Below, in pieces: positions 1 to 8,158 of a stretch of 15,539 bases of DNA. A model generated the notes under the pieces. The model had not been told where the DNA came from. It saw nothing but the letters and a program-made list of their open reading frames with translations, and made no database searches. Source of the DNA: Obelidium mucronatum (Eukaryota > Chytridiomycota > Chytridiomycetes > Chytridiales > Chytriomycetaceae); contig JAIVFH010000537.1 of assembly GCA_025765595.1 (NCBI GenBank), forward strand, positions 1-15,539, read 5' to 3'. The translations under genes were made by a program, and so were the position numbers. Numbering within the stretch: position 1 is the first letter of the stretch; the number at the start of each line of letters is the position of its first letter.

Positions 1-1433
1 TGGAGTGTTTGTGTTCTGTGATTGTGAATGCATGAGCGACTCCAGCGGATGAGTTTTGTGGAGATGTTTGTATGATTGTGACTGTAGTGTTGTGTTTTAA
101 TTGGATTGATGTAATCTTGGAGTGTGTTTTCTGGTATGTTGTTTGGTAAGTATGAATGAATGAAGGAATGAAGGAAAGAATATACACTGCCGAAGGCGGT
201 GGAAACACGCCGAAGGCGTGACATGAACCGCCTTCGGCGGTAGATACACGCCTTCGGCGTGAGAAAAGAAAAAAAGAATAAACCGCCTTCGGCGGTAGAT
301 ACACGCCTTCGGCGTGAGAAAAGAAAAAAAGAATAAACCGCCTTCGGCGGTGGAAACAGCGTGAGAAAAAAAAAAAAAGAAATCCACGCCGAAGGCGTGA
401 CACGAACACAACTCACCGAATCACACTCCTCCAAAACATAATCCTTCAACCTAAAATACCTAGGTTTCCAACCCCAACCTGAACCACCTTCACTAGCAAA
501 AGGAGTATTATTCATTTTCTTGACAAGAAATCCTTCCATATGTACAACAACAATGGCATCAGAAGAAAAAGAGTCCGTGGTAGAAGTAAAAGAACCATCT
601 CGTGGTAACAAGACGGGTGGAACAGAGTCAGTTGTAGTAGCAGAAGAACCCCTGGCAGTGATTGGAGGAGTTGAAACAGGAGATTGTTGTTGAACAACTT
701 GTTGAGATTCCTCAGTCTCTGTGGTACCCACTTCCTCAGTGATAATGGTCATGGAGTCTGATAGTGGAATAGCAGTCGACAGACGAGCCGATGCGGCAGT
801 AGACTGACCCCGCTTCGGAATGACCAGATTGTTTCCTTCCAAGCTAGACGATGAAGGCCGAGACTGTCGAGGCGGAGTGGGTGATGGCAGTTGATCAAGC
901 GGCGATGGAGGGGTCACGTTGGCAGATGGATTCTCTGGCGAAGACGGGGTGATTGGCGACAGGGCAGTGCCCTTTGACGAGCCGCGCGGTGCCACGGCAA
1001 ACGACTGCTTTGGCGAGATTGGGGTTGTGGTGACAGCGCCTAGGATGTAGCTGTTTGGCAGGGCGAGCGAGTCGTCGCTGTGCGCCACGACGCTGACGGA
1101 CAGCGCCGACAGAATCGACTTTCGCACCCGGCGCTTCGACGGCACGGCGGCGTCGTTCTCGTTCTCGATGTCGTCGTTCTCGTTCGCGGAGTCGTCGTTC
1201 TCGGAGTACAGCGAGCTGCGGTCGCGCAGCGCATCGAGCTGTGCGCGCAGTCCGTTGCGCTCGGCGGCGAGCCGCGCGACGAGGCCGGCGACGGGGAGCC
1301 CCGCCGCTTCGTACGCCGCGAGCGCAAGCGCCACCTGCGCAACGGCGTCCGGCGTGGCTGCGGCGATCTGCGCGAGCGCGTCGGCGGCGTCGGCTTCGGC
1401 TTCGGCGGACGGATCAGGCGCGAGGTGCAGCAT
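1..1433 (-). CDS. PH-domain protein with long disordered N-terminus (partial, runs off the left edge)
   Basis: The reading frame opens at the ATG at 1433-1431 and stays open to the window edge. Exon 1 is 1433-417 (339 codons). A canonical GTGAGT donor lies at 416-411 and a CAG acceptor ends at 131, so exon 2 is 130 to beyond 1; both joins are phase 0. Residues 1-75 are Ala/Leu-rich and could form a coiled coil. Residues 75-295 are Ser/Pro/Thr-rich with several SP and TP sites. From about residue 296 a pleckstrin-homology fold begins, with MEGFLVKK, then WKPRYFRLKDYVLEE. After the intron come strand-like KITSIQLKHNTTVTII and HAFTITEHKHS. PH domains bind phosphoinositides or proteins at membranes. 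The domain is cut by the window, so any downstream module, such as the RhoGAP found in some fungal PH proteins, is not visible. The first 390 coding bases are much richer in GC than the rest. Confidence 0.75.
   Translation of the reverse strand, partial: MLHLAPDPSAEAEADAADALAQIAAATPDAVAQVALALAAYEAAGLPVAGLVARLAAERNGLRAQLDALRDRSSLYSENDDSANENDDIENENDAAVPSKRRVRKSILSALSVSVVAHSDDSLALPNSYILGAVTTTPISPKQSFAVAPRGSSKGTALSPITPSSPENPSANVTPPSPLDQLPSPTPPRQSRPSSSSLEGNNLVIPKRGQSTAASARLSTAIPLSDSMTIITEEVGTTETEESQQVVQQQSPVSTPPITARGSSATTTDSVPPVLLPRDGSFTSTTDSFSSDAIVVVHMEGFLVKKMNNTPFASEGGSGWGWKPRYFRLKDYVLEECDSVSCVRVTPSAWISFFFFLTLFPPPKAVYSFFLFSRRRRVSTAEGGLFFFSFLTPKACIYRRRRFMSRLRRVSTAFGSVYSFLHSFIHSYLPNNIPENTLQDYINPIKTQHYSHNHTNISTKLIRWSRSCIHNHRTQTL
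131..416 (-). other. 286-nt intron of the PH-domain gene, filled with palindromic repeats
   Basis: The donor is GTGAGT at 416-411 and the acceptor is ATACCAG ending at 131, with a TACTTAC branch-like motif about 20 nt upstream of it. Removing it joins two parts of one PH domain in phase 0. Read through instead, the frame is open but gives only Phe runs and Arg-rich repeat peptides. This is the longest intron inferred here, and about 215 nt of it is the palindrome cluster. Confidence 0.7.
186..399. repeat. Palindrome cluster 1: 55-bp tandem units with two alternating 15-nt palindromes
   Basis: Two palindrome types recur. Type A, accgccTTCggcggt, is at 227-241, 282-296 and 337-351, with a one-mismatch copy in the opposite orientation at 186-200. 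Type B, cacgccTTCggcgtg, is at 247-261 and 302-316, with inverted copies at 206-220 and 385-399. A, a six-base spacer, B and an A-rich tract form a 55-bp unit starting at 227, 282 and 337; the last unit has lost most of B. Each palindrome has a 6-bp stem and a three-base centre, TTC on one strand and GAA on the other. Because 55 is not a multiple of three, translation changes frame at each unit, so the cluster is not coding. Confidence 0.9.
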
Positions 1434-2001
1434 TGCTGTTTGTTTTTTTATTGGGGGATTTGGAAAGAAGGACAAGCACTGCCTCCTGACTGACACACCC
1501 TGAAAATCTCATTTCTTTTCTTGGTTGTTTTTTACTGCAGTTCTTATTCAGTGTCTTTCATCTCGTTCATCTTGAATGGGGTTGTGTCCCAAGCTTGAAA
1601 CTCCCTTCTTCACTTTGCTTGTGTACCATATAGACGTGTGTTTATCCACTGTCTTGAGCGCTAAAGTTGAGAGTAACATCTGAAACAACACTTTCCCAAA
1701 AATTCTGTAATGAAACCTACAACCCTTTGCCCCCCAAATACTCCTTGTTGACACTTTCTTGTTTAGATGGATTCAAGGCGATGAGAATATTTGTTGGAAG
1801 ATTTACATAATCATGATCGCCAAGTTATTTATTTCCCACTTGTGGAGATTTACATATGAAACCATCCATTGCCGCCACCGTTTTCTTATTACTTTGTTCA
1901 CGTTTGGTCAGCCGCTTCAAGCTTGTAACCCAGCAACACACTCTCTATACGAATTCATCGTTGGCACTTTAAAAACGTGCCCACAAACATCACAATTTTA
2001 T

Positions 2002-2079
2002 CACTCCGAAGGCGTGTCTCTACCGCCGAAGGCGTATTTCTACCGCCGAAGGCGGTCTATCACGCCGAAGGCGTGGTTT

Positions 2080-2114
<35 letters not shown>

Positions 2115-2168
2115 ATTACATGTTTCTACCGCCAAAGGCGGTTTATCACGCCTTCGTTATCACGCCGA
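2002..2168. repeat. Palindrome cluster 2 around a run of 32 T
   Basis: The same two palindrome types as at 186-399 occur here. Type B with one arm mutated is at 2002-2016. Type A is at 2022-2036 (one arm end changed) and at 2042-2056 (perfect). Perfect type B is at 2061-2075, followed by a run of 32 T at 2082-2113. A type A copy with an AAA centre is at 2128-2142. Two broken type B halves are at 2147-2156 and 2161-2168. The order A, short spacer, B, T-rich tract resembles the complement of the cluster 1 unit with A and B exchanged, so both clusters probably come from one repeat family. Confidence 0.85.
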
Positions 2169-2199
2169 TTTTCTTCGTATACTTAATAATAATATTCTC

Positions 2200-2210
2200 T
2201 TTATAAGAGC
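2200..2210 (+). promoter_or_regulatory. Possible TATA-like element of the YHYH gene
   Basis: A TTATAAG motif lies about 125 nt upstream of the YHYH-protein ATG at 2328, just after the last broken palindrome. The assignment rests on the motif and its position only. Confidence 0.25.
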
Positions 2211-2327
2211 CATATTCGCTGAAATTCGCTGTTAACATTGTCAGATGGTAGTTTTTTTCTGACAATTCTTCTCAAATACCCCATTGACAAAAACAGCAGT
2301 ACAGAACAAACAAAAAAGTACAAAAGA

Positions 2328-5032
2328 ATGCTGGCTCTGCTCTCTGCCTCATTCCTGACAGCATCACGGGTGCTGGCTGCAGCTTCGACATGCACCAGTT
2401 CCACTACCCAGTGTCCGCACGATGGCTCCGGAAACTATATTTCCCTCGCTGGCCTCACCTATTCCAACACAACCGGCATCTTCTCAGGATCAATCGTGAC
2501 AAACGGATGCCCTTCATACCCGTATTCCAACTACACATACAGTGGTACAACCGTCACCTCACAGGGCGGTGCCAAACCCACATGTACCACAGCTGTGATC
2601 AACAGTGTACGTGCCACACCCGCAGCCGCTTCACTCAGAGGAAACATTGGATACACCATTTCCGGCATCAACATTTACGGACCCTTCGACAACGGATTCG
2701 TCGCGGGCGACGTCTGCGCCACGTCATCTTGCGACAGCGGCACAGACGTGAATGTGTGTTTTGTCCAAATGCAAAAACAATGCGGCAGCTCCTTCGACTT
2801 TGGAAAAGGTCTTGACATGTGTAACGGGCACGCGAATCCATACCATAATCATTTGGATTTTGTTTGTAATTACGATCGAAATGCGACTGGGCATTCGGCT
2901 TTGATTGGGTTCGCACTCGATGGACGTGGGATTTATGGATATAAGGAGTCTTCTTATTCTTATCCTACTGATTTGGATTATTGTGGCGGGTTTGTTGACT
3001 TTTATTTTTTTTATTCCTTTTTTTTTTGTTGGTTTTTGTTTTGTTTTGTAACTTACTTGACAATTCCTTTATCCCCCTCCTCGCCAGGCACTACGGCCCC
3101 GTCCCTAGCTTCACAATGAATGGAATCACCTACCCAGCAGGAACAAACATCTATCACTACCACACTCAACCCAATGCCCCCTTCACACTAGGCTGTTTCG
3201 GTCCCGTCACCGAATACGCAACATGCACAAGCCTATACCCCACCACATGCAACACAGGATACAGCACTCTCACGGGCGTCGCTGCAAACGGAACTACCTG
3301 CACATACAGCTACGACACGGACTGCCCTTGCTTTGGGAAGAACTTGGTCTTTAACAAAAATCAAGTCTGTGGAGTGACGACTACCCAGGCAGCTCGAATT
3401 ACTTACCCTGCGTGGGTTTCGACTTCTGCAGCTGCTGTTCCTGTCGTAACTGGTGGAACTGGGACTGGAACGGGAAGACCTACCGGTCCTGCGCCCTCTG
3501 GTTTACCCACAGGTCCAGGTGCCAGTGGCTCTGCTAGACCAGCGAGTGGAAGCCCGCCGCCAACTGCTACTGGCAGCGGAGGTCCGGGACCCAGCGGAGG
3601 TTCAGCTAGACCAGCGAGCGGAAGCCCAGCGCCAACTGGCGGAAGTTCGGGTCCAGGTGGCAGTGGCTCTGCTAAACCAGCCAGTGGAAGCCCAGCACCA
3701 ACTGCTACTGGAAGCGGGGGCCCGGGACCCAGCGGAGGATCTGCTAGACCAGCGAGTGGAAGCCCATCGCCAACTGGCGGAAGTTCGGGACCAGGAGCCA
3801 GTGGCTCTGCTAAACCAGCGAGTGGAAGTCCGCCGCCAACTGCGACTGGAAGCGGGGGTCCGGGACCCAGCGGAGGCTCTGCTAGACCAGCGAGTGGAAG
3901 CCCGGCACCAACTGGCGGAAGTTCGGGACCAGGAGCCAGTGGCTCTGCTAAACCAGCCAGTGGAAGCCCAGCACCAACTGCTTCTGGAAGCGGGGGTCCG
4001 GGACCCAGCGGAGGTTCAGCTAGACCAGCAAGTGGAAGCCCAGCACCAACTGCTACTGGAAGCGGGGGTCCAGGACCCAGCGGAGGATCTGCTAGACCAG
4101 CAAGTGGAAGCCCATCGCCAACTGGCGGAAGTTCGGGACCAGGAGCAAGCGGTTCTGCTAAACCAGCCAGTGGAAGCCCGCCGCCAACTGCTTCTGGAAG
4201 CGGGGGTCCGGGACCCAGCGGAGGTTCAGCTAGACCAGCAAGTGGAAGCCCAGCACCAACTGCTACTGGAAGCGGGGGTCCAGGACCCAGCGGAGGATCT
4301 GCTAGACCAGCAAGTGGAAGCCCATCGCCAACTGGCGGAAGTTCGGGACCAGGAGCAAGCGGTTCTGCTAAACCAGCCAGTGGAAGCCCGCCGCCAACTG
4401 GAAGCGGGGGCCCGGGACCAAGCGGAGGTTCAGCTAGACCAGCGAGCGGAAGTCCCGTACCAGCTGCTACTGGCAGCGGGGGTCCGGGACCAAGTGGTGC
4501 ATCTGTTAGGCCAGTGAGTGGAAGCCCATCGCCAACTGCTAGTGGTGGAAGCGGGGGTCCAGGACCCAGCGGAAGTTCAGCTAGACCAGCGAGTGGAAGC
4601 CCAGCACCAACTGGCGGAAGTGCGGGACCAGGAGCAAGCGGTTCTGCTAAACCAGCCAGTGGAAGCCCAGCACCAACTACTACTGGAAGTGGGGGTCCTG
4701 CACCAAGTGGAGGATCTGTTAGACCAGCAAGTGGAAGCCCAGCGCCAACTGGCGGAACTGCGGGACCAGGAGCCAGTGGCTCTTCTAGACCAGCGAGTGG
4801 AAGCCCAGCACCAACTGCTACTGGAAGCGGGGGTCCGGGACCCAGCGGAGGCTCTGCTAGACCAGCGAGTGGTAGTCCGTTAGTAGCACAAGCTACTGGA
4901 GGCAGCGCAGGTACTGCTAGACCAGCGAGCGGTAGTCCAGCAATGGCTCAAAGTACTGGAGGAAGTGCAAGGCCAGTAAGCGGTTCTGGGGCACCAGCTA
5001 GCGCAAGATCTGTCAATCCATCTCCTCGTTAG
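2328..5032 (+). CDS. Secreted YHYH-domain protein with long Gly/Ser/Pro/Ala repeat tail
   Basis: Exons are 2328-2989 and 3088-5032 (868 aa). The intron, 2990-3087, runs from GTTTGT to CGCCAG in phase 2 and joins CGG to HYGPVP. The ATG at 2328 was chosen because it opens a clear signal peptide, a hydrophobic stretch ending in VLAAA. The Cys-rich ectodomain (about 20-340) has two paired-His motifs, YHNH at 172-175 and YHYH at 243-246, plus ALDGRGIYGY and DLDYCGGHYGPVP. This is the signature of the YHYH family, whose function is not established; metal binding by the His pairs is inference. Residues about 345-868 are a Thr/Ser/Gly/Pro repeat with some 21 copies of (R/K)P(A/V)SGSP, a likely O-glycosylated stalk. 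No GPI-type hydrophobic C-terminus is seen, so the protein is probably secreted or wall-associated. Confidence 0.88.
3505..4990 (+). repeat. Coding minisatellite in the YHYH protein tail
   Basis: Two protein units, about 24 residues (type R, ending GGSARPASGSP) and 22 residues (type K, ending SGSAKPASGSP), recur in mixed order, giving DNA periods of 72 and 66 bp and composite periods of 138 and 210 bp. All changes keep the frame. Because the array contains almost no stop codons, another forward frame also stays open for over 350 codons; that is a by-product and not a gene. Bases 3974-4190 match 4184-4400 exactly. Confidence 0.92.
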
Positions 5033-5165
5033 ACCATGCTGCTTAACTCTGTCTATTTCTTCAAATATATTTTTTCAACTGGACTTTGAACATGTTATGT
5101 TGATTTGGTCTGCTTTTACCTCTGGTATTCTTTTGCGAAAGACCTCATAGCACCGCTTTTTCGGA

Positions 5166-6093
5166 ATGAGCAGCGTCAAACCGATAGCGATAAAAGCTTC
5201 GCTAAGTACGAAGACTACCAGGGGTTTATCTCAGGGTGGGGGCAGTTATCGTGGCCGAACTATTAGCTTGAAGAAGATGACCCAGGCCGGCAGATCTGCT
5301 GCCAGCCCTTCCAGCTCAGCTGAAAGCTCCAGCTTCGCGTCAAATTCAGTAGCGCCAGTGTTGCTGGATTCTGAGAGTCCTTCAGCGGTCATTCCGGCGC
5401 CGTCGCAGGAGGAACAAGAACAAAATCAAGCTCAAAACGCTGGGGGCAATAATTCTACTCTGAACGAAATGGCAGTTGACAGCGAAAGCGCACCTCTTTT
5501 ACCGACCTCGCCCATTGATATTGTACCGGCTGCAGAGGGAATCGCTGAGACAGACCGACCAGTCTGGGTGGCCCCACCTCCGCAACATTCTCGGGCAGAT
5601 CGGGAGGCCTCTTATCGCTTCGGGGGTATGTACATGATACAGCTATACGAGGCCCTAATTCATGCCCTATTGAGTAGCCTCCGTTGCATGGAAGCTTGGC
5701 TGTTTGTTTGGCTTCTCCGCCGCCACGGTGTCAATGATTGGCTACTTAAATCTCCCGAACTCTACTCTGGTTGCATACACGATGCCATTTTCGATTGCAA
5801 TCGGCAACATGATTGTCCACGCAATGCTGCTCTTGATTGTTTCGGTGCGCTTGGGTGCATATCGAGCCGCCAACTATCATCACACCAATCCGACGCTTCT
5901 GCATTCAAACCCTGTCTCAAAAATGAGAATCCACGCACCAATGGTTTTTGTGTTTTTTGGAACTGTGGGATTTAGCGGAGGAATCTTGACTGGACTTTTT
6001 ATTGATGATTACAGTTTGGGGGGATTCTGGCCTTTTATTCCTGCTGGCGCTGTAAGCCTGGCTCTTGCGTGGCTATCTTTGCTTTATATTTAG
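5166..6093 (+). CDS. Four-pass membrane protein with disordered N-terminus, family not recognised
   Basis: Exons are 5166-5625 and 5678-6093 (291 aa). The intron has a GTATGT donor at 5626 and a TAG acceptor ending at 5677. A GAG acceptor ending at 5674 is also in frame and would add one Val. The ATG at 5166 is the first in a frame that is open to the donor. Residues 1-150 are Ser/Ala/Gln-rich and look disordered. After the splice come four hydrophobic segments: LGCLFGFSAATVSMIGYL, a second from LVAYTMPF to LLLIVSVRL, a third around MVFVFFGTVGFSGGILTGL, and the C-terminal AVSLALAWLSLLYI. A His/Asn-rich loop lies between segments 2 and 3. I do not recognise the family and assign no function. 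It follows the YHYH gene by 133 bp on the same strand. Confidence 0.7.
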
Positions 6094-6244
6094 TTTTTAT
6101 TTTTTATTTGTCAAGTTGCTGCATGTACATTATAATATAGTTTGATCCTTATACTTTTAAGTTTCAACTGCTTGGCAAAGAATCTTCACCCAGACCAGAA
6201 CAGTAGAACTCCTTCTGCCCTCCATCAAAAACCACTGAGGCATC

Positions 6245-7766
6245 ATGAAAGACCAAACAACTTCGCCCCGCAGACGGCACTCGGCGCCTCCTCGGCCTGA
6301 CTTTGATGTTGCATCCTTCACAAACAGTCACTTGAATGCGTCGCTTCAGGGACCCTTTTACCAGCAACAGTTTTCACCGCTTCTGGCTGGAACTTCCTCA
6401 GACTCAGTTATCTCAGATGCCGAGACTCATGCTCTAGAAATTATGTCACAGCTAGGCTCGTTCAGTATGCCGCCATTCTATCTGCCCGAGCGCACTGTTT
6501 CATATCCAGTTGAACAGGCTTCGCTTTTAGCACACTCACAGTTTTATCAGTCTATGGCATCAAAGGTAAGCTCTGGACTTGTAAGTAAAACCCACTGAAG
6601 TCAACTAGCAGCCTGAAACGAACGCGAATGAAACCATTTCATCGTCTTCAACCAGCAAGGTTCTCTTTCTTTACTCCATATTATTATACTCGGCTCTCTA
6701 AATACATTCTATTTGTCGAACATAGAATCATAAAAGAAAAGGTCGCGAAGAAGACGCGTTCCAGAAACCTCCTCTTTTGCCTCACAATACACCCGTATAT
6801 GCATTCGCGCAATCGAATTTAATCTCTACTACCGAGACTTCTTTGTCTAAATCCGGCGATGCATCTCTGAATCCCCAATTACGAATTCGTTCCAGCCGCC
6901 GAGGGTCTTCAGCCTCTTCGTCCAATCTAGCTAAAATCTCCATTGTTCCTGGCTCGGAAGTTCCGCGTGCCATCCCAGCAGATGCTGTTATTGCGCGGAG
7001 CACTGGGAATCCCGACCGCACAGCATCAACAGAAGCGTCTTCAGCACGGTACAAAAGCGCCGTTGGCAACGTGTTGAAACGACGCGGAAGCTTAAGTAGT
7101 ATGAATCCACAGTACGACCAAACTACCATGCCCAACTTGTATACGGATTCCTTGTTGTCAAGTAGTGCTCCTACTTCAATGAGGCCCGCAGCAAGCGGAT
7201 TATTATCCATGGGAGAAGTCCTTAAAGCTGCAATGAAGTCTCTGGAAGCAGCTCCAACGACGCCTTCTACATCATTGAGATCACCGTTGCTTTTAAAACG
7301 CGCTGATAGTATACTATCGACACAACAAACTCCCGCCGCACATGCGGCAAACAACAGCGTTCAAGTTATATCACCAGACTCAACGAATAGAGCTTCAACC
7401 CAAGAAGATTTGATGAAGGAAATGTTCTCATTCGATAATTTCGAATCATCGGGATTGCTTTCATCAACCAATACTGAAGCGATGAACTCCATGACTTACA
7501 GAGATTCCATAGATTTCGCTTTAAGTATGGACTTGGCTACAATAGCCCCACTTGCAAACAATATGTACTCATTTTCTGGATTGACGCCTTTACTGGGTCA
7601 CATGAGCATGCTTCCAACGCCTCCAAGATCAAGCGACCTGAGTTTGGAGGATGCCGCAAATGCTGCGAGCGCTCAGTCGTCTGTGTACTGGGCGGCTTCG
7701 TTGGAGGACCAAATGGCTATGATGCAGTCAAGTCAGTTTCCCGTCTTTGATAATCCAGGTTCGTAA
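6245..7766 (+). CDS. Ser-rich, probably disordered protein with NLS-like basic patches
   Basis: The start is the ATG at 6245. Exon 1 ends at 6565 before a GTAAGC donor (phase 0). The last exon most likely starts at 6726 after a CATAG acceptor and ends at the TAA at 7766, giving 453 aa. A 48-nt in-frame segment at 6612-6659, preceded by CTAGCAG, could be an internal microexon, but its donor (GTTCTC) is poor. The sequence is rich in Ser, Thr, Ala and Met, with basic patches RRRHSAPPRP near the N-terminus and HKKRKGRE at the second exon. Short hydrophobic/acidic motifs such as EMFSFDNF and SMLPTPPRS occur towards the C-terminus. No DNA-binding or enzyme domain was seen. A nuclear regulator with activation-like segments is a guess from composition only. 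It converges on the MASE1 gene at 8159. Confidence 0.62.
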
Positions 7767-8158
7767 AGCCAACATTTAATAAGTTTGGGGGTGTTTTTCG
7801 ACTTTTGGTTTTGATATTCTTTGGCAAACTGTAGATGCGTTCATGTCCTTTAATTTGGAATAAGAAGTTAGTGATTCCAACTCAGTAGCCCATCCCCTTT
7901 TGTTTTTCTCGTAATAGTCCGATTTAGTGAGTCTGAAATCATTTGGAGTTTTTGTCCTCTAAAATTACCATAAAAAAACACAACCCAGGTTCTTTCTGTT
8001 TTTAGTTTTTTAACGTTTTTGAACATTTAATTTGGTTCCATGCCACCCATTGTTTGACCTTTTTTGGTATAGTTTTTGGTGTGTGGTTGTATGCTTGTGT
8101 GTTTATTTATTTCTTAATTTATCGGAGTTATATGCATTAAAGTTTTCTGGAACTCAAA
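7767..8158. other. Convergent intergenic region
   Basis: This 392-bp, T-rich stretch lies between the 3' ends of the plus-strand Ser-rich gene and the minus-strand MASE1 gene. It should hold both 3' UTRs and polyadenylation sites. The plus-strand frame at 8032-8313 overlaps the end of the MASE1 gene and looks like chance. I see nothing else in it. Confidence 0.6.

Larger units (their letters stand above)
1434..2327. other. Divergent intergenic region between the PH-domain and YHYH genes
   Basis: This 894-bp region separates two genes reading away from each other, so it should contain both promoters. No convincing coding exon was found. The short open frames here, such as minus-strand 1548-1754, have no recognisable domain and no splice support. 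The notable content is the palindrome cluster and T run at 2002-2168. Confidence 0.6.

Noticed and set aside
186..399. CRISPR-like look of regularly spaced palindromes
   Set aside because: The spacers are repeated too (tandem 55-bp units), the organism is eukaryotic, and no cas-like genes are present.
97..411. Minus-strand open frame of 104 codons over the palindrome cluster
   Set aside because: It starts at a TTG and encodes Phe runs and repeat peptide in a frame different from the PH-domain gene; the same bases are explained as an intron with repeats.
1080..1503. Plus-strand open frames of 80-137 codons
   Set aside because: They are antisense to the GC-rich first exon of the PH-domain gene; high GC removes stop codons by chance and the peptides are Arg/Ala/Val-rich without a domain.
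1548..1754. Minus-strand 68-codon frame
   Set aside because: No recognisable domain, no splice link to neighbours, and a position in a divergent promoter region.
3453..4883. Long second plus-strand frame through the minisatellite
   Set aside because: It is a repeat-driven shadow of the YHYH stalk; its Gln/Val/Glu-rich repeat follows from the DNA period being a multiple of three.
3505..4990. Collagen-like domain in the stalk
   Set aside because: Gly does not recur at every third residue; units are mixed Ser/Pro/Gly/Ala and not Gly-X-Y.
5704..6093. Separate gene starting inside the four-pass membrane protein
   Set aside because: That frame starts at a TTG and joins the upstream frame through a good GTATGT...TAG intron in matching phase.
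6782..7354. Minus-strand 190-codon frame
   Set aside because: It is antisense to the second exon of the Ser-rich gene, which has better start, splice and composition support.
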